64,000 bases of DNA, taken from Deltaproteobacteria bacterium (GTDB taxonomy: Bacteria; Desulfobacterota; Syntrophorhabdia; Syntrophorhabdales; Syntrophorhabdaceae). The translations under genes were made by a program, and so were the position numbers. Shown piece after piece: positions 16,943 through 24,263 of this stretch; the stretch's first letter is position 1, and each line of letters opens with the position of its first letter. Location of the stretch: the NCBI GenBank assembly GCA_022711595.1, contig JAKLET010000010.1:45745-109744 (forward strand), read 5' to 3'. Under the pieces are notes generated by a model. It did no database searches. It had not been told where the DNA came from and saw nothing but the letters and a program-made list of their open reading frames with translations.

Positions 16943-17302
16943 TCACTTACCGCAGGGATAGGTCTTCTGCAATCCGATGAGCAGGAGCAATCCTATAGGC
17001 CAGTCGTCCTTGTACTTACCCGAGGCCTTCATGGCGTCTATCTGGCGATCGATGATGTCTTTATACTCTTTGTAACCCAGCGCGAGATCTCTCGGCTGGC
17101 AGTACATCGCCGGCTGCTTCTTCTCTTCGAGGAGTGTGTTTGACCAGGCCGTTCCTTCCCCTATGCCCTGAACATAAAAATCAATATAAAGAGTTTTCTT
17201 TTCGTCGGTTTTCATGGCCAGGTAATCCTTTATGGTCATGTCGGCCGACGCGTTGACCGCCGTAAAGAACACAATGGATACAACAAGGAGAAATATCTTC
17301 AT
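16943..17302 (-). CDS. Small exported protein, possibly Rap1a/Tai-like
   Basis: 119 residues from the ATG at 17302, which has AAGGGGG six bases upstream; the frame is open further but without a ribosome site. A signal peptide (MKIFLLVVSIVFFTAVNASA) is evident. The mature part is short and helical, has a Cys after AMY and ends with IGLQKTYPCGK; a terminal YPC preceded by a hydrophobic helix recalls Rap1a/Tai-type small periplasmic proteins, but that similarity is weak. It ends eight bases beyond the SulP gene on the opposite strand. Function unknown. Confidence 0.65.
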   Translation of the reverse strand: MKIFLLVVSIVFFTAVNASADMTIKDYLAMKTDEKKTLYIDFYVQGIGEGTAWSNTLLEEKKQPAMYCQPRDLALGYKEYKDIIDRQIDAMKASGKYKDDWPIGLLLLIGLQKTYPCGK

Positions 17303-17358
17303 GCAAACCCCCTTTACTGTCATTATTCAAAAGGTGATATCTAATATTGCTTTGTTTT

Positions 17359-17688
17359 TCAAGCCCAGGAAAAAGCCTCAGAATGTATCCCGTTATTTTC
17401 AAGGAAATCCTTGAACTCGCTGTAGCATGAATTGGTATTGAACTTACAGGCAACGGCCCTCAGCAGTCCCTCCTTGTCGCCTTCGGCAACGCCCATGAAA
17501 AGGTATAACTTCATCACCTCCTTTTCCTGTATTGTCGTTGAGTATTCATAATCACTGTCCCCCCAGTACTCCTTTACGGTTCTACCTGTATCGTAGCCTT
17601 CTATAACAAGGCTTTCCCCATCAAAATATGCCTGTATCTCAATACTGATATTATCATTTTTAAATTGATATAATGTTATCTTCAGCAT
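17359..17688 (-). CDS. Hypothetical protein, small acidic cytoplasmic
   Basis: 109 residues from the ATG at 17688 (an in-frame start at 17703 exists upstream). The sequence MLKITLYQFKNDNISIEIQAYFDGESLVIEGYD is beta-strand rich, followed by GRTVKEYWGDSDYEYSTTI and a helical end with one Cys pair (VACKFNTNSCYSEF). No signal peptide or membrane helix. I do not recognise the family, although an YWGDSDYEYS segment with a following KLYLFMGV helix suggests a small conserved domain. It lies between two genes for exported proteins on the same strand and may share their transcript. Confidence 0.6.
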   Translation of the reverse strand: MLKITLYQFKNDNISIEIQAYFDGESLVIEGYDTGRTVKEYWGDSDYEYSTTIQEKEVMKLYLFMGVAEGDKEGLLRAVACKFNTNSCYSEFKDFLENNGIHSEAFSWA

Positions 17689-17707
17689 GGCCAATAAGAG
17701 CACGCTC

Positions 17708-18955
17708 TCAGTTTATCCAGTTTTCCGGCAGTTCGATCATGTACATTTCTACCTGTTCCGTGCCTGTTTTGCCCCAGTTGCTTGTAAACAGCACCTTGGT
17801 GAAGTCCCTGTTGACGGTAGCGTGCGGCTCGGCCCAGTAATCATGTTCTACGCGGGGATTGTATAGTGAATGATGGTGCGCTATGCGAACAATCCGCCCG
17901 TTCGGTTTGAGCTCTACGGCAAAAATCGCGTTGTCCATCCAGTCACTGTTTTGATGGTTACCCTCGATATAGCAGGAGATCAGAGCCCATCCACGTTTTT
18001 TAAATGCCCGCCCTGATATGTGGAAACCTTTGCTGTATTTTGAGAAATCGATCTTGAATAACGGGGTGACCTTGCCTGTGGCCAGGTCAAGCATGGAAAT
18101 ATTATCGGTTTTTGTATCCTGATAAACCATTACTTCGCGTCCCTGCGCGTCGAGGGCAAGGTCACCATGGCCGACACCGCTCAGAGGCCTTTTTTTTGTC
18201 AAGGTCTTGTCGTAATATTCTTCGTAACCGGCGAAAAAATATTCACCTTTAGGACTGATGGTCACATGATCATAGTCAGGCGCGCTTGATGGTACGCTGC
18301 GTTTGGCAATGACCTTGTTCTGGGTCAGATCATATATCAGCAGGGCCAGGGGCCTTCCGTTGGGATCGTCCGCCATGAGCCCCCAATACCGGCCGTCCAT
18401 TGAAGGGCTGCCTTCGCCTTTTGTCCAGACAAAGGCCGTGTTTGACGGGACATCCCTGGAAAAATCATGGACCACGCCGCTCTGTTTGGACGCCATGTTA
18501 TAAACAATCAGTTTTTTGTCATCCATGTAATAAAGTTTGCCGGGATCCTTTGCGTCCCATCGCGGTTCTGCTTCTCCCTGGAAAGGCAGCTGCCGGACCG
18601 GCTTAAGGGTGTTCGCATCGTAAATATACCAGTAGGCATTGATGCTTCTGGCCACCATGTATTTATCGTTTGCATTGAAAGATTGGACCCTGGAATACTC
18701 GTTTTTTATGCCAACGGAGGTGTCGCCGCCGGATACATCACTCCTGGCGTCGGTGACCCTCACCACATGGGTGCCAAAGGCTGGTTCGGTGTAAGGAACG
18801 CGCGCCTGCGGTTTGGACATGGACGATGTCTGGATCACTTTACGGCCTGTTTCTTTAGGCGGGATCGGAGCCGTATGGGATAACTGAATAAAACCAAAGG
18901 ATATCACTGTGATGGCAATAAAGAAAATAATCGGTATGTTGGGCGATTGTTTCAT
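17708..18955 (-). CDS. Exported WD40/TolB-like beta-propeller protein
   Basis: 415 residues from the ATG at 18955, set by a perfect GGAGGTGA five bases upstream. A signal peptide (IPIIFFIAITVISFGFIQLS) comes first. The rest is built of repeated blade-like strands with aromatic/Asp turns, such as YSRVQSFNANDKYMVARS, AEPRWDAKDPGKLYYMDD and HVTISPKGEYFFAGYEEYYD, which fits a six- or seven-bladed propeller of the oligogalacturonate-lyase/TolB type. HHHSLYNPRVEHDYWAEPHA is a His-rich loop near the C-terminus that could bind metal. No enzyme activity can be assigned. Confidence 0.7.
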   Translation of the reverse strand: MKQSPNIPIIFFIAITVISFGFIQLSHTAPIPPKETGRKVIQTSSMSKPQARVPYTEPAFGTHVVRVTDARSDVSGGDTSVGIKNEYSRVQSFNANDKYMVARSINAYWYIYDANTLKPVRQLPFQGEAEPRWDAKDPGKLYYMDDKKLIVYNMASKQSGVVHDFSRDVPSNTAFVWTKGEGSPSMDGRYWGLMADDPNGRPLALLIYDLTQNKVIAKRSVPSSAPDYDHVTISPKGEYFFAGYEEYYDKTLTKKRPLSGVGHGDLALDAQGREVMVYQDTKTDNISMLDLATGKVTPLFKIDFSKYSKGFHISGRAFKKRGWALISCYIEGNHQNSDWMDNAIFAVELKPNGRIVRIAHHHSLYNPRVEHDYWAEPHATVNRDFTKVLFTSNWGKTGTEQVEMYMIELPENWIN

Positions 18956-19338
18956 ATTGTTCACCTCCACTGTAATTTTTGATTGCTCATCTCCTTGCGG
19001 CAGAGCAGTTGTCCGGTAGTGGTCTAAACGCTTTTCCGGGTCAAAAGACGAGTGGGGGCATCTTCCAGTATTTCTAGATCTCCCGGCCGATGATTGAAAA
19101 TGTTTTGTCCGATGGAATGACAGGTCATTGCTCCCTCTGCTGAATGCATTGAGCCCAATGCTCTTTTCCGGCCTGAAACGCAGTTGAATATCCTATTCTC
19201 CAACTTTTATCATGTGATTGCAAATTTATTTACAGGAACAGCCGTCTTGACGCATGTTGTTATCGCTTATTCAACCGCATTGTTTTATGATATCAGGCAG
19301 ACATGCCGCTTTCACTGCTGAACAAAGAGAGGTCTGCC
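18956..19338. other. Intergenic region without a supported gene
   Basis: About 380 nt between divergent genes. I see the ribosome site of the propeller gene at its left edge and AT-rich DNA near 19200-19230, where promoters for the right-hand gene may lie, but no convincing -35/-10 pair, RNA or repeat. Confidence 0.5.
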
Positions 19339-19968
19339 ATGCAGGAAGACAAACAGACAAAGGTATCGGAAATATCGATCAGCACGTATGCGAACTATCC
19401 GGTGTCCCTCATGACCGGAGGGAAGGCTCCTTTCAGCGACTGGAGAAACCCCGGGAGCAACATTGAGCCGGGGCTTGAGGAGATGTTCCGCAGATGTGTT
19501 CTGATATATCAAATGTACATTTATTACATTCTAACAGTGAAACGTTTCGGCAACGAAATGGCGGATAAGGTCCTTGAGATCCAGGTTGAACAGTTCAATA
19601 AAGTGTCCGGAAAGATGGCAGAGCAATTCTATCAGGTCCTTAAAAATGTCCACGGAATTGTCTCGGGGAGGGCAGAAAACCCCTGTGTGATCACCACCGA
19701 AGGGGGGAATCTCGAAGTGCCCGTGGAGTACAGCATCGCTCTTCAGTTTCTCATCGGGCTGGAAGACTCACCTTTCTACCTCACAGATGAAGAATACAGG
19801 GCGAGGGTGGTCCCCGATTTCAGGGGGCAGGATTTTGCCCTGGAAGAATGTCTGGAACACGGCGGAACGGCCGCCCTCAAGGAATTCCTTGTTTTCACGC
19901 AAGAGGTCAATGTGACGCTGCAGGACACCCCGGGGCAGCGGGGAACGCGGGAACCAACAAGAAATTGA
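19339..19968 (+). CDS. Hypothetical protein, helical
   Basis: 209 residues from the ATG at 19339, chosen because GAGAGG lies seven bases upstream; the frame is open back to 19303. No signal peptide. The N-terminus (QTKVSEISISTYANYPVSLM) is followed by a helical region EEMFRRCVLIYQMYIYYILTV, which is amphipathic and aromatic rather than a clear membrane helix, then a long helix EMADKVLEIQVEQFNKVSGKMAEQFYQVLKNV. The C-terminal third is acidic. I do not recognise the family. No neighbour on the same strand. Two strong hairpins follow its stop. Confidence 0.6.
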   Translation: MQEDKQTKVSEISISTYANYPVSLMTGGKAPFSDWRNPGSNIEPGLEEMFRRCVLIYQMYIYYILTVKRFGNEMADKVLEIQVEQFNKVSGKMAEQFYQVLKNVHGIVSGRAENPCVITTEGGNLEVPVEYSIALQFLIGLEDSPFYLTDEEYRARVVPDFRGQDFALEECLEHGGTAALKEFLVFTQEVNVTLQDTPGQRGTREPTRN

Positions 19969-20015
19969 TCGATACCGCCAGGGCAAGGTCATTAAAATGA
20001 CAGGGATATAAAAGA

Positions 20016-20154
20016 GGCCGGGACAAGCGATGCGCCCTTGAGCTTTGGCCCAGGTTCCATTCTCTTGCGCCGCAATGCTTCCCGGCCTTGAAGGAAGTAT
20101 ATCAGATATCAGGGCATATCGTTACAAGATATGGGCCTTTCTTCGGAAAGGGCC
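20016..20154. terminator. Two hairpins downstream of a hypothetical gene
   Basis: A perfect 9-bp inverted repeat (20016-20024 with 20080-20088, AGGCCGGGA type) encloses 55 nt, and a second stem of 8 bp with one bulge (20134-20141 with 20146-20154) has a TTCG tetraloop. Neither is followed by a clear T-run. They lie between convergent genes and may stop transcription or stabilise an mRNA end. Confidence 0.45.
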
Positions 20155-20175
20155 TTAACGTCCGGCGATGAGCGG

Positions 20176-20328
20176 CTATCCCTGCCTGCTACCGGTCGTG
20201 GCTTGAGTTTTCCGATGCTGTATCTGGTGCTTTTGAGCTGCCTTCATCCAGCGTCTGCCCCACTCTTTCAGGGCTTCAGGTTTTCGCCTGTCCGGTTTTT
20301 TCGTCGGTGAGTTTTTGTGCTCTTTCAT
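20176..20328 (-). CDS. Small very basic protein, 50 residues
   Basis: 50 residues from an ATG at 20328 with a textbook AGGAGGTGAAT just upstream, which is the main reason to believe it. The protein is strongly basic (many Lys, Arg and His), has no hydrophobic segment, and consists of a disordered start (KEHKNSPTKKPDRRKPEA) and one likely helix (LKEWGRRWMKAAQKHQIQH). Nucleic-acid or acidic-surface binding would fit but nothing identifies it. It is encoded opposite to the genes on either side that face it. Confidence 0.6.
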   Translation of the reverse strand: MKEHKNSPTKKPDRRKPEALKEWGRRWMKAAQKHQIQHRKTQATTGSRQG

Positions 20329-20434
20329 ATTCACCTCCTGTAAAAGTATATCCCACATTCAAATGATTGTCACAGACCGGGGCCCCCGGGAGACCGTGGG
20401 GGGGGGAGACATTGTTTGTGATGTGATTTGACAG

Positions 20435-20462
20435 TTGCGGAATTTCAGATCTGGTGTATACT
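20435..20462 (+). promoter_or_regulatory. Promoter of the candidate structured RNA
   Basis: TTGCGG at 20435-20440, 16-nt spacer, TATACT at 20457-20462; transcription would start near 20469, at the base of a long stem. A consensus TTGACA at 20428 is too far from this -10. Confidence 0.45.
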
Positions 20463-20467
20463 TCTTT

Positions 20468-20682
20468 AGACGTTCTTCAGCATGGTGTTTTTCGAACAAG
20501 GTTCTTAGCACCTGTTCAAACGCCAATGGCCCAATGGCCAGGCAACAAAGAATCGTAGCACGAAGGGTGGCAACCTTAATCACGTTGGTTGCTCCAACTT
20601 GAAGAAGCATGGCACCAGGAGTAGAAAACGAACAAGTTCCATGAAGAACGTCTACGGCCCCTGGCAACAGGGGCCTTTTTTT
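20468..20682 (+). ncRNA. Candidate structured non-coding RNA of about 190-215 nt
   Basis: The 5' end (20468-20485, AGACGTTCTTCA then GCA then TGG) pairs with 20640-20655, a 15-bp closing stem with one 3-nt bulge. The enclosed sequence has local hairpins (TGGCC/GGCCA, GTTGG/CCAAC, GAAC/GTTC pairs). A strong rho-independent terminator ends it, a promoter-like element precedes it, and no gene on this strand lies between 19968 and the terminator. Length and closed-end architecture recall 6S RNA, but I could not match its conserved bubble, so the class is left open. A 132-codon frame on the other strand overlaps it; I judge this to be chance. Confidence 0.5.
20656..20682 (+). terminator. Rho-independent terminator with GCAA tetraloop
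   Basis: GGCCCCTG (20656-20663), loop GCAA, CAGGGGCC (20668-20675), then seven T. It works only in the plus direction, away from the decarboxylase gene, and so marks the end of a plus-strand transcript. Confidence 0.85.
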
Positions 20683-20797
20683 GTCAAAGTCCGCCCTTTC
20701 ATGGGTATATCGGCAGCCCGCTGTTTCCCCTGGTACAAGAGGACAGGGCCATCCCACTTATGATCTGAACGGCAAAAAGCTTTGTTTTTTCTCTCCC

Positions 20798-22393
20798 CTA
20801 CAGGGAGAAGATCTCCTCATAGGTGTCTCTCTTTCTCATCACCGTCAGCCTGCCGTCGGTGTCAACAAGGACCCGGGCCGGACGGGGAAAGGAGTTTGCA
20901 TTAGAGGCGAAGAACTGTGGGCCGTAAGAGCCCGTATCCCGAATGAGCACGATATCTCCCCGGAGGGGTTTTCTCTGGAGGGAGATCTTGTATTTTGCGA
21001 GCATGTCGCCCGAAAAGCACAGGTTCCCTCCCACGAAGGCCTCGAAGGGCTCCGGATCTTTCCGGTCATGATCATTGATGATCTCCCATCGATGGACCGG
21101 CATGTATACCAGGGCCGTTCCCAAACTGGTCACACCCATCTCCAGGGTCAGTAGATTATGCCATCCTCCGATCTTCCTCGCTTGAGACACCCTGGCCAGC
21201 GTGACCGCCGAATCGCCTACCAGGCTGCGGCCCGGTTCGATCACCAGTGCGGGTTCCCCGAGGGCCTTGAGGGCCTTGACGGTGTTCACGCTTTTTCCGC
21301 GGACCTTTACCCTGCCTTTGAGAATGGCCTCCACCATCTTCTCCTTGGGATAAGGGCTGTAGAACTTATCGTCATTCCAGTGTGACGTATCGATCCTGCC
21401 GTCCGGCCCGGTCTCGAAACCTCCTGTGCGATTGTGCCATATGAAGATCCGGCTCATGTCTCCTTTTTGTGAGGCGAGATAGCCTTCCAGTACCCTTTCC
21501 ATGAATCTGTCCCATTCCTCCCTGTTCACGTATGAGAGGGGAAAGCCGCCCCCGATGTTGATGATCTCGCAATTTCTGCCCGTCTCCTTCAAGAGGCGGC
21601 CCAGTTCGATCAGTTTGCCCAGAACGGCAAGGTAAGGGTCCAGATCTGTGATCTGGGAGCCGATGTGGGTGTGAAAACCCAGAAAGCGGACATGGGGATG
21701 ACTGCCCAGGGTCTTCAGGAAATCGGGAATGTCCTCCAGGCAGGCCCCGAACTTCGTCCACTTGCCCGCGGTGAAGACGGCCTCAGCTGTGACCTGGCCG
21801 AGTTCGAATCCGCTGATCCTCATGACGACCCGGGGACTTTTCCCCATCTGTTTTGCGATCCTGGAGATGACCTGGAACTCCTCGATGCTGTCGGCCACGA
21901 TCAGCATGTCCGTCTGGATCGCCCTGGTAATGAGAAAATCCTCTTTGCAGTTTCCGTTGAGATCGAGCTGCTCCGGAGGGGCCCCGGACTCCAGGGCGCA
22001 CCGGGTCTCATAATAGGAAGCCACATCGATCCCGGCCCCTTCCCGAATGACGATCTTAAACACCTCCGGATGCGCGCAGGCCTTGGCTGCAAACCGTATG
22101 TGACCCTTCGGGTAGAGGTCCTGAAATACCCGCCTGAAAGCCCTGACGTTCTGTCTTATTGCGGGGGCGAAATAGATGTGTAAAGGAAGCTGGAACTTGT
22201 TGACCCACCAGGAGAGGGCGTGGCCGGCAATATGGACCTCTTTTCCAGAGGGCTTCATGAAGCTCCCATACCCTCCCAGATCTTCTTTCCGCGCCGATTC
22301 ACTCGCCGACACGGTCGCCCCGGGGCCGAGGAGGGCGGCTGCGCCCACACCGAGAACGCCGTACTTGATGAAATCTCTTCTGTCGATGTCCAT
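20798..22393 (-). CDS. Tat-exported fold-type III PLP decarboxylase (DAP/ornithine decarboxylase-like)
   Basis: 531 residues. The N-terminus MDIDRRDFIKYGVLGVGAAALLGPG is a twin-arginine signal (RRDFIK plus a hydrophobic Ala/Gly segment). The body is an alanine-racemase-like barrel plus C-terminal sheet, as in diaminopimelate and ornithine decarboxylases: Schiff-base Lys in RFAAKACAHP, His in GFHTHIGSQ, the phosphate loop NIGGGFP, EPGRSLVG, the catalytic Cys-x-x-x-Asp in NLCFSGDML, and the final GSYGPQFFASNANSFPRP block. All catalytic residues are thus kept. Exporting a PLP enzyme is unusual and, since Tat carries folded proteins, it could be exported with its cofactor. The substrate may be an extracytoplasmic amino acid. 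A TatA gene is in the same window. Confidence 0.85.
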   Translation of the reverse strand: MDIDRRDFIKYGVLGVGAAALLGPGATVSASESARKEDLGGYGSFMKPSGKEVHIAGHALSWWVNKFQLPLHIYFAPAIRQNVRAFRRVFQDLYPKGHIRFAAKACAHPEVFKIVIREGAGIDVASYYETRCALESGAPPEQLDLNGNCKEDFLITRAIQTDMLIVADSIEEFQVISRIAKQMGKSPRVVMRISGFELGQVTAEAVFTAGKWTKFGACLEDIPDFLKTLGSHPHVRFLGFHTHIGSQITDLDPYLAVLGKLIELGRLLKETGRNCEIINIGGGFPLSYVNREEWDRFMERVLEGYLASQKGDMSRIFIWHNRTGGFETGPDGRIDTSHWNDDKFYSPYPKEKMVEAILKGRVKVRGKSVNTVKALKALGEPALVIEPGRSLVGDSAVTLARVSQARKIGGWHNLLTLEMGVTSLGTALVYMPVHRWEIINDHDRKDPEPFEAFVGGNLCFSGDMLAKYKISLQRKPLRGDIVLIRDTGSYGPQFFASNANSFPRPARVLVDTDGRLTVMRKRDTYEEIFSL

Positions 22394-22660
22394 GGTTTTC
22401 CTCCCTGTGCCCTAAAGCGGTATTCGATGAGGACTCGCTTTTATAAGAGAAAGTATAGGAAATTTAAAATTGTTTCAATAAAAATTCTGCCATTATCCTA
22501 CCGGCCCCTGGCGGGCGGGCCTCCTCCTGTGTTGCGGTCAGGAATATTGGATATGCGTCGTTTATTGAGGGAAGGGTGCCAAAGTGGGTCCCTTGTATGG
22601 TATAATACCCGTGAGGTAAATTGAGGTCCTCTTGTTGTTATAACTTATAAAGGAAAAAGA

Positions 22661-23581
22661 ATGAATAAACTAATCAGTTTTTACGATGATGAATACAAAG
22701 GCCGTCGGGCCAATATACGGATGGACAACGGCGACCCGTGCTGGATCAGTATTAATCAAGCCAGAATATTGGTGAAAAAATCAAAAATAGGTATATTTGG
22801 GCCCAAATTATACGAAAGAAAGAATATGAGCAAGGCCGCAAGAACAGCGAAAGTTTTAAGCTGCCAGTATCTTGATGACCTGACCCCGGACGGCATGCGG
22901 GACCCTGTGCTCAAATCGATCGTAAATGCGGTTTTGCATTGCAGCAATCTGGCAGAGGCAACACGTGTTCTCAGTGAGGCCGATCTGAAGGCTGAAAGCC
23001 AGGCCAAAGACGCTGATATTCTTATATCGGACTTTTTCAAAAACAACCTGATGGTTATTGCCGATCGCCTCCGTAAAGACAATGAGCTTCCTGAGTCGGA
23101 AAACCTGGAAGATAACGTCACACTGGTCCTTGCGCATATCATTTATTATATTCAGGGAAAAGTGTCTCATTTTCCGGTCAAAGGCCATGCCAGGGATTCT
23201 GATGTTCTCACGGGCATGGTTTTCCTTTACTTTGTCGGAAGCCAGCTGATCCAGCATCTCAGGGACGAGGGGATAAAGGTCTCGATCAACAATGTCATTG
23301 CAAAGACGGCCGTCCGCGTGTTCCAGTTTCTTGATTCAGAGAAAATAGCGAGAATCGCCCATGCGGGAATGGAGCAGTACAAAGCGATAGTCAGGTCAGG
23401 GGGCACGAGAGAGAGCATAAGGAGCTACACGCAAAAGGTCGGCAGCAGCGTGCTTGCATACGTGATGTCCCGGGATGATCAGCTCCTGGATGTATTTTCT
23501 GCCCTGTTCTTGACATTGATCGATACGCAGGAAAATCTCCTGTTAAGCAGCGGCCCTAAACTGCATGAGCAAAAACGATAA
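22661..23581 (+). CDS. Hypothetical protein, helical, cytoplasmic
   Basis: 306 residues; AAGGAAAAAGA precedes the ATG. No signal peptide or membrane helix. The first 60 residues look like a small beta-rich domain (NKLISFYDDEYKGRRANIRMDNGDPCWISINQ), the rest is helical with a repeated hydrophobic pattern, including YLDDLTPDGMRDPVLKSI and VFQFLDSEKIARIAHAGMEQY. I do not recognise the family. It precedes the hybrid histidine kinase by 680 nt, too far to assume a shared operon. Codon use is like its neighbours. Confidence 0.65.
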   Translation: MNKLISFYDDEYKGRRANIRMDNGDPCWISINQARILVKKSKIGIFGPKLYERKNMSKAARTAKVLSCQYLDDLTPDGMRDPVLKSIVNAVLHCSNLAEATRVLSEADLKAESQAKDADILISDFFKNNLMVIADRLRKDNELPESENLEDNVTLVLAHIIYYIQGKVSHFPVKGHARDSDVLTGMVFLYFVGSQLIQHLRDEGIKVSINNVIAKTAVRVFQFLDSEKIARIAHAGMEQYKAIVRSGGTRESIRSYTQKVGSSVLAYVMSRDDQLLDVFSALFLTLIDTQENLLLSSGPKLHEQKR

Positions 23582-24263
23582 ATACGTTTGACAGGCGACC
23601 TGTTTCAAGAAGCTGGAAATAGTCATGAGAGGGTGGACGAGGCTGCCTGTTTCCCGCATTTTTATCAAGATATCGACCAACGCCGTATCGTTATCAAGGG
23701 AGATGCAAAGGATCTGGTTTGCACGGCGTTGTGCTGTCACTGTAGAACAAGATAAGATCAATATATCTTTATCTCTGAAACTGGCTAAAACTACCAGCGT
23801 CATGACCGCACCCCTCATCTTGTCCACTATGTCCACTATTACGAAGGGTTTTTCTGCAAAACCAGGTTCGCGGGGGTGAAGGCCCGCATAGCCAGCTCAA
23901 GGGCCTGAATGTTCTAAAGAATATGGGATATAAAGTGTGTATTGAAAATTTATCATCTTCTTTAAATCCTTGCTGGAACGGCTCATTAACTCCAGAACAT
24001 TTGGACCGGCTTCTTTCTGCGGGCCGCCGTTCAAGTTCGGTAAAAACTTTCAACCGGTATTTGATAATGCCGGGGAACTTTGGACTTGAAATCGGAATAG
24101 GACAGGAGGACAATTGATATATAGGTGTGAAAATGGGGAAGGGCCAACTTCGAAAACACATTCCTGAGAGAAACAAGGATCTGTCTCTCTTGTTAACTGA
24201 TTCCCCGGGGCACATGATGAGATCGGCGAATTGGCGCAATACGGTATTGCGGATAGGTGAACG
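23582..24263. other. 680-nt stretch with no supported gene
   Basis: Short frames occur on both strands but none has a ribosome site or recognisable protein. The last 20 bases carry GGATAGGTGA, the ribosome site of the kinase gene. AT-rich DNA around 23935-23960 could hold a promoter. A decayed gene is possible but I cannot show it. Confidence 0.5.

Noticed and set aside
20359..20757. 132-residue frame on the minus strand
   Set aside because: It crosses the plus-strand terminator and the candidate RNA, has no ribosome site, and resembles no known protein.
23543..23836. 97-residue minus-strand frame downstream of the helical hypothetical gene
   Set aside because: Overlaps the end of that gene, has no ribosome site and no recognisable protein.
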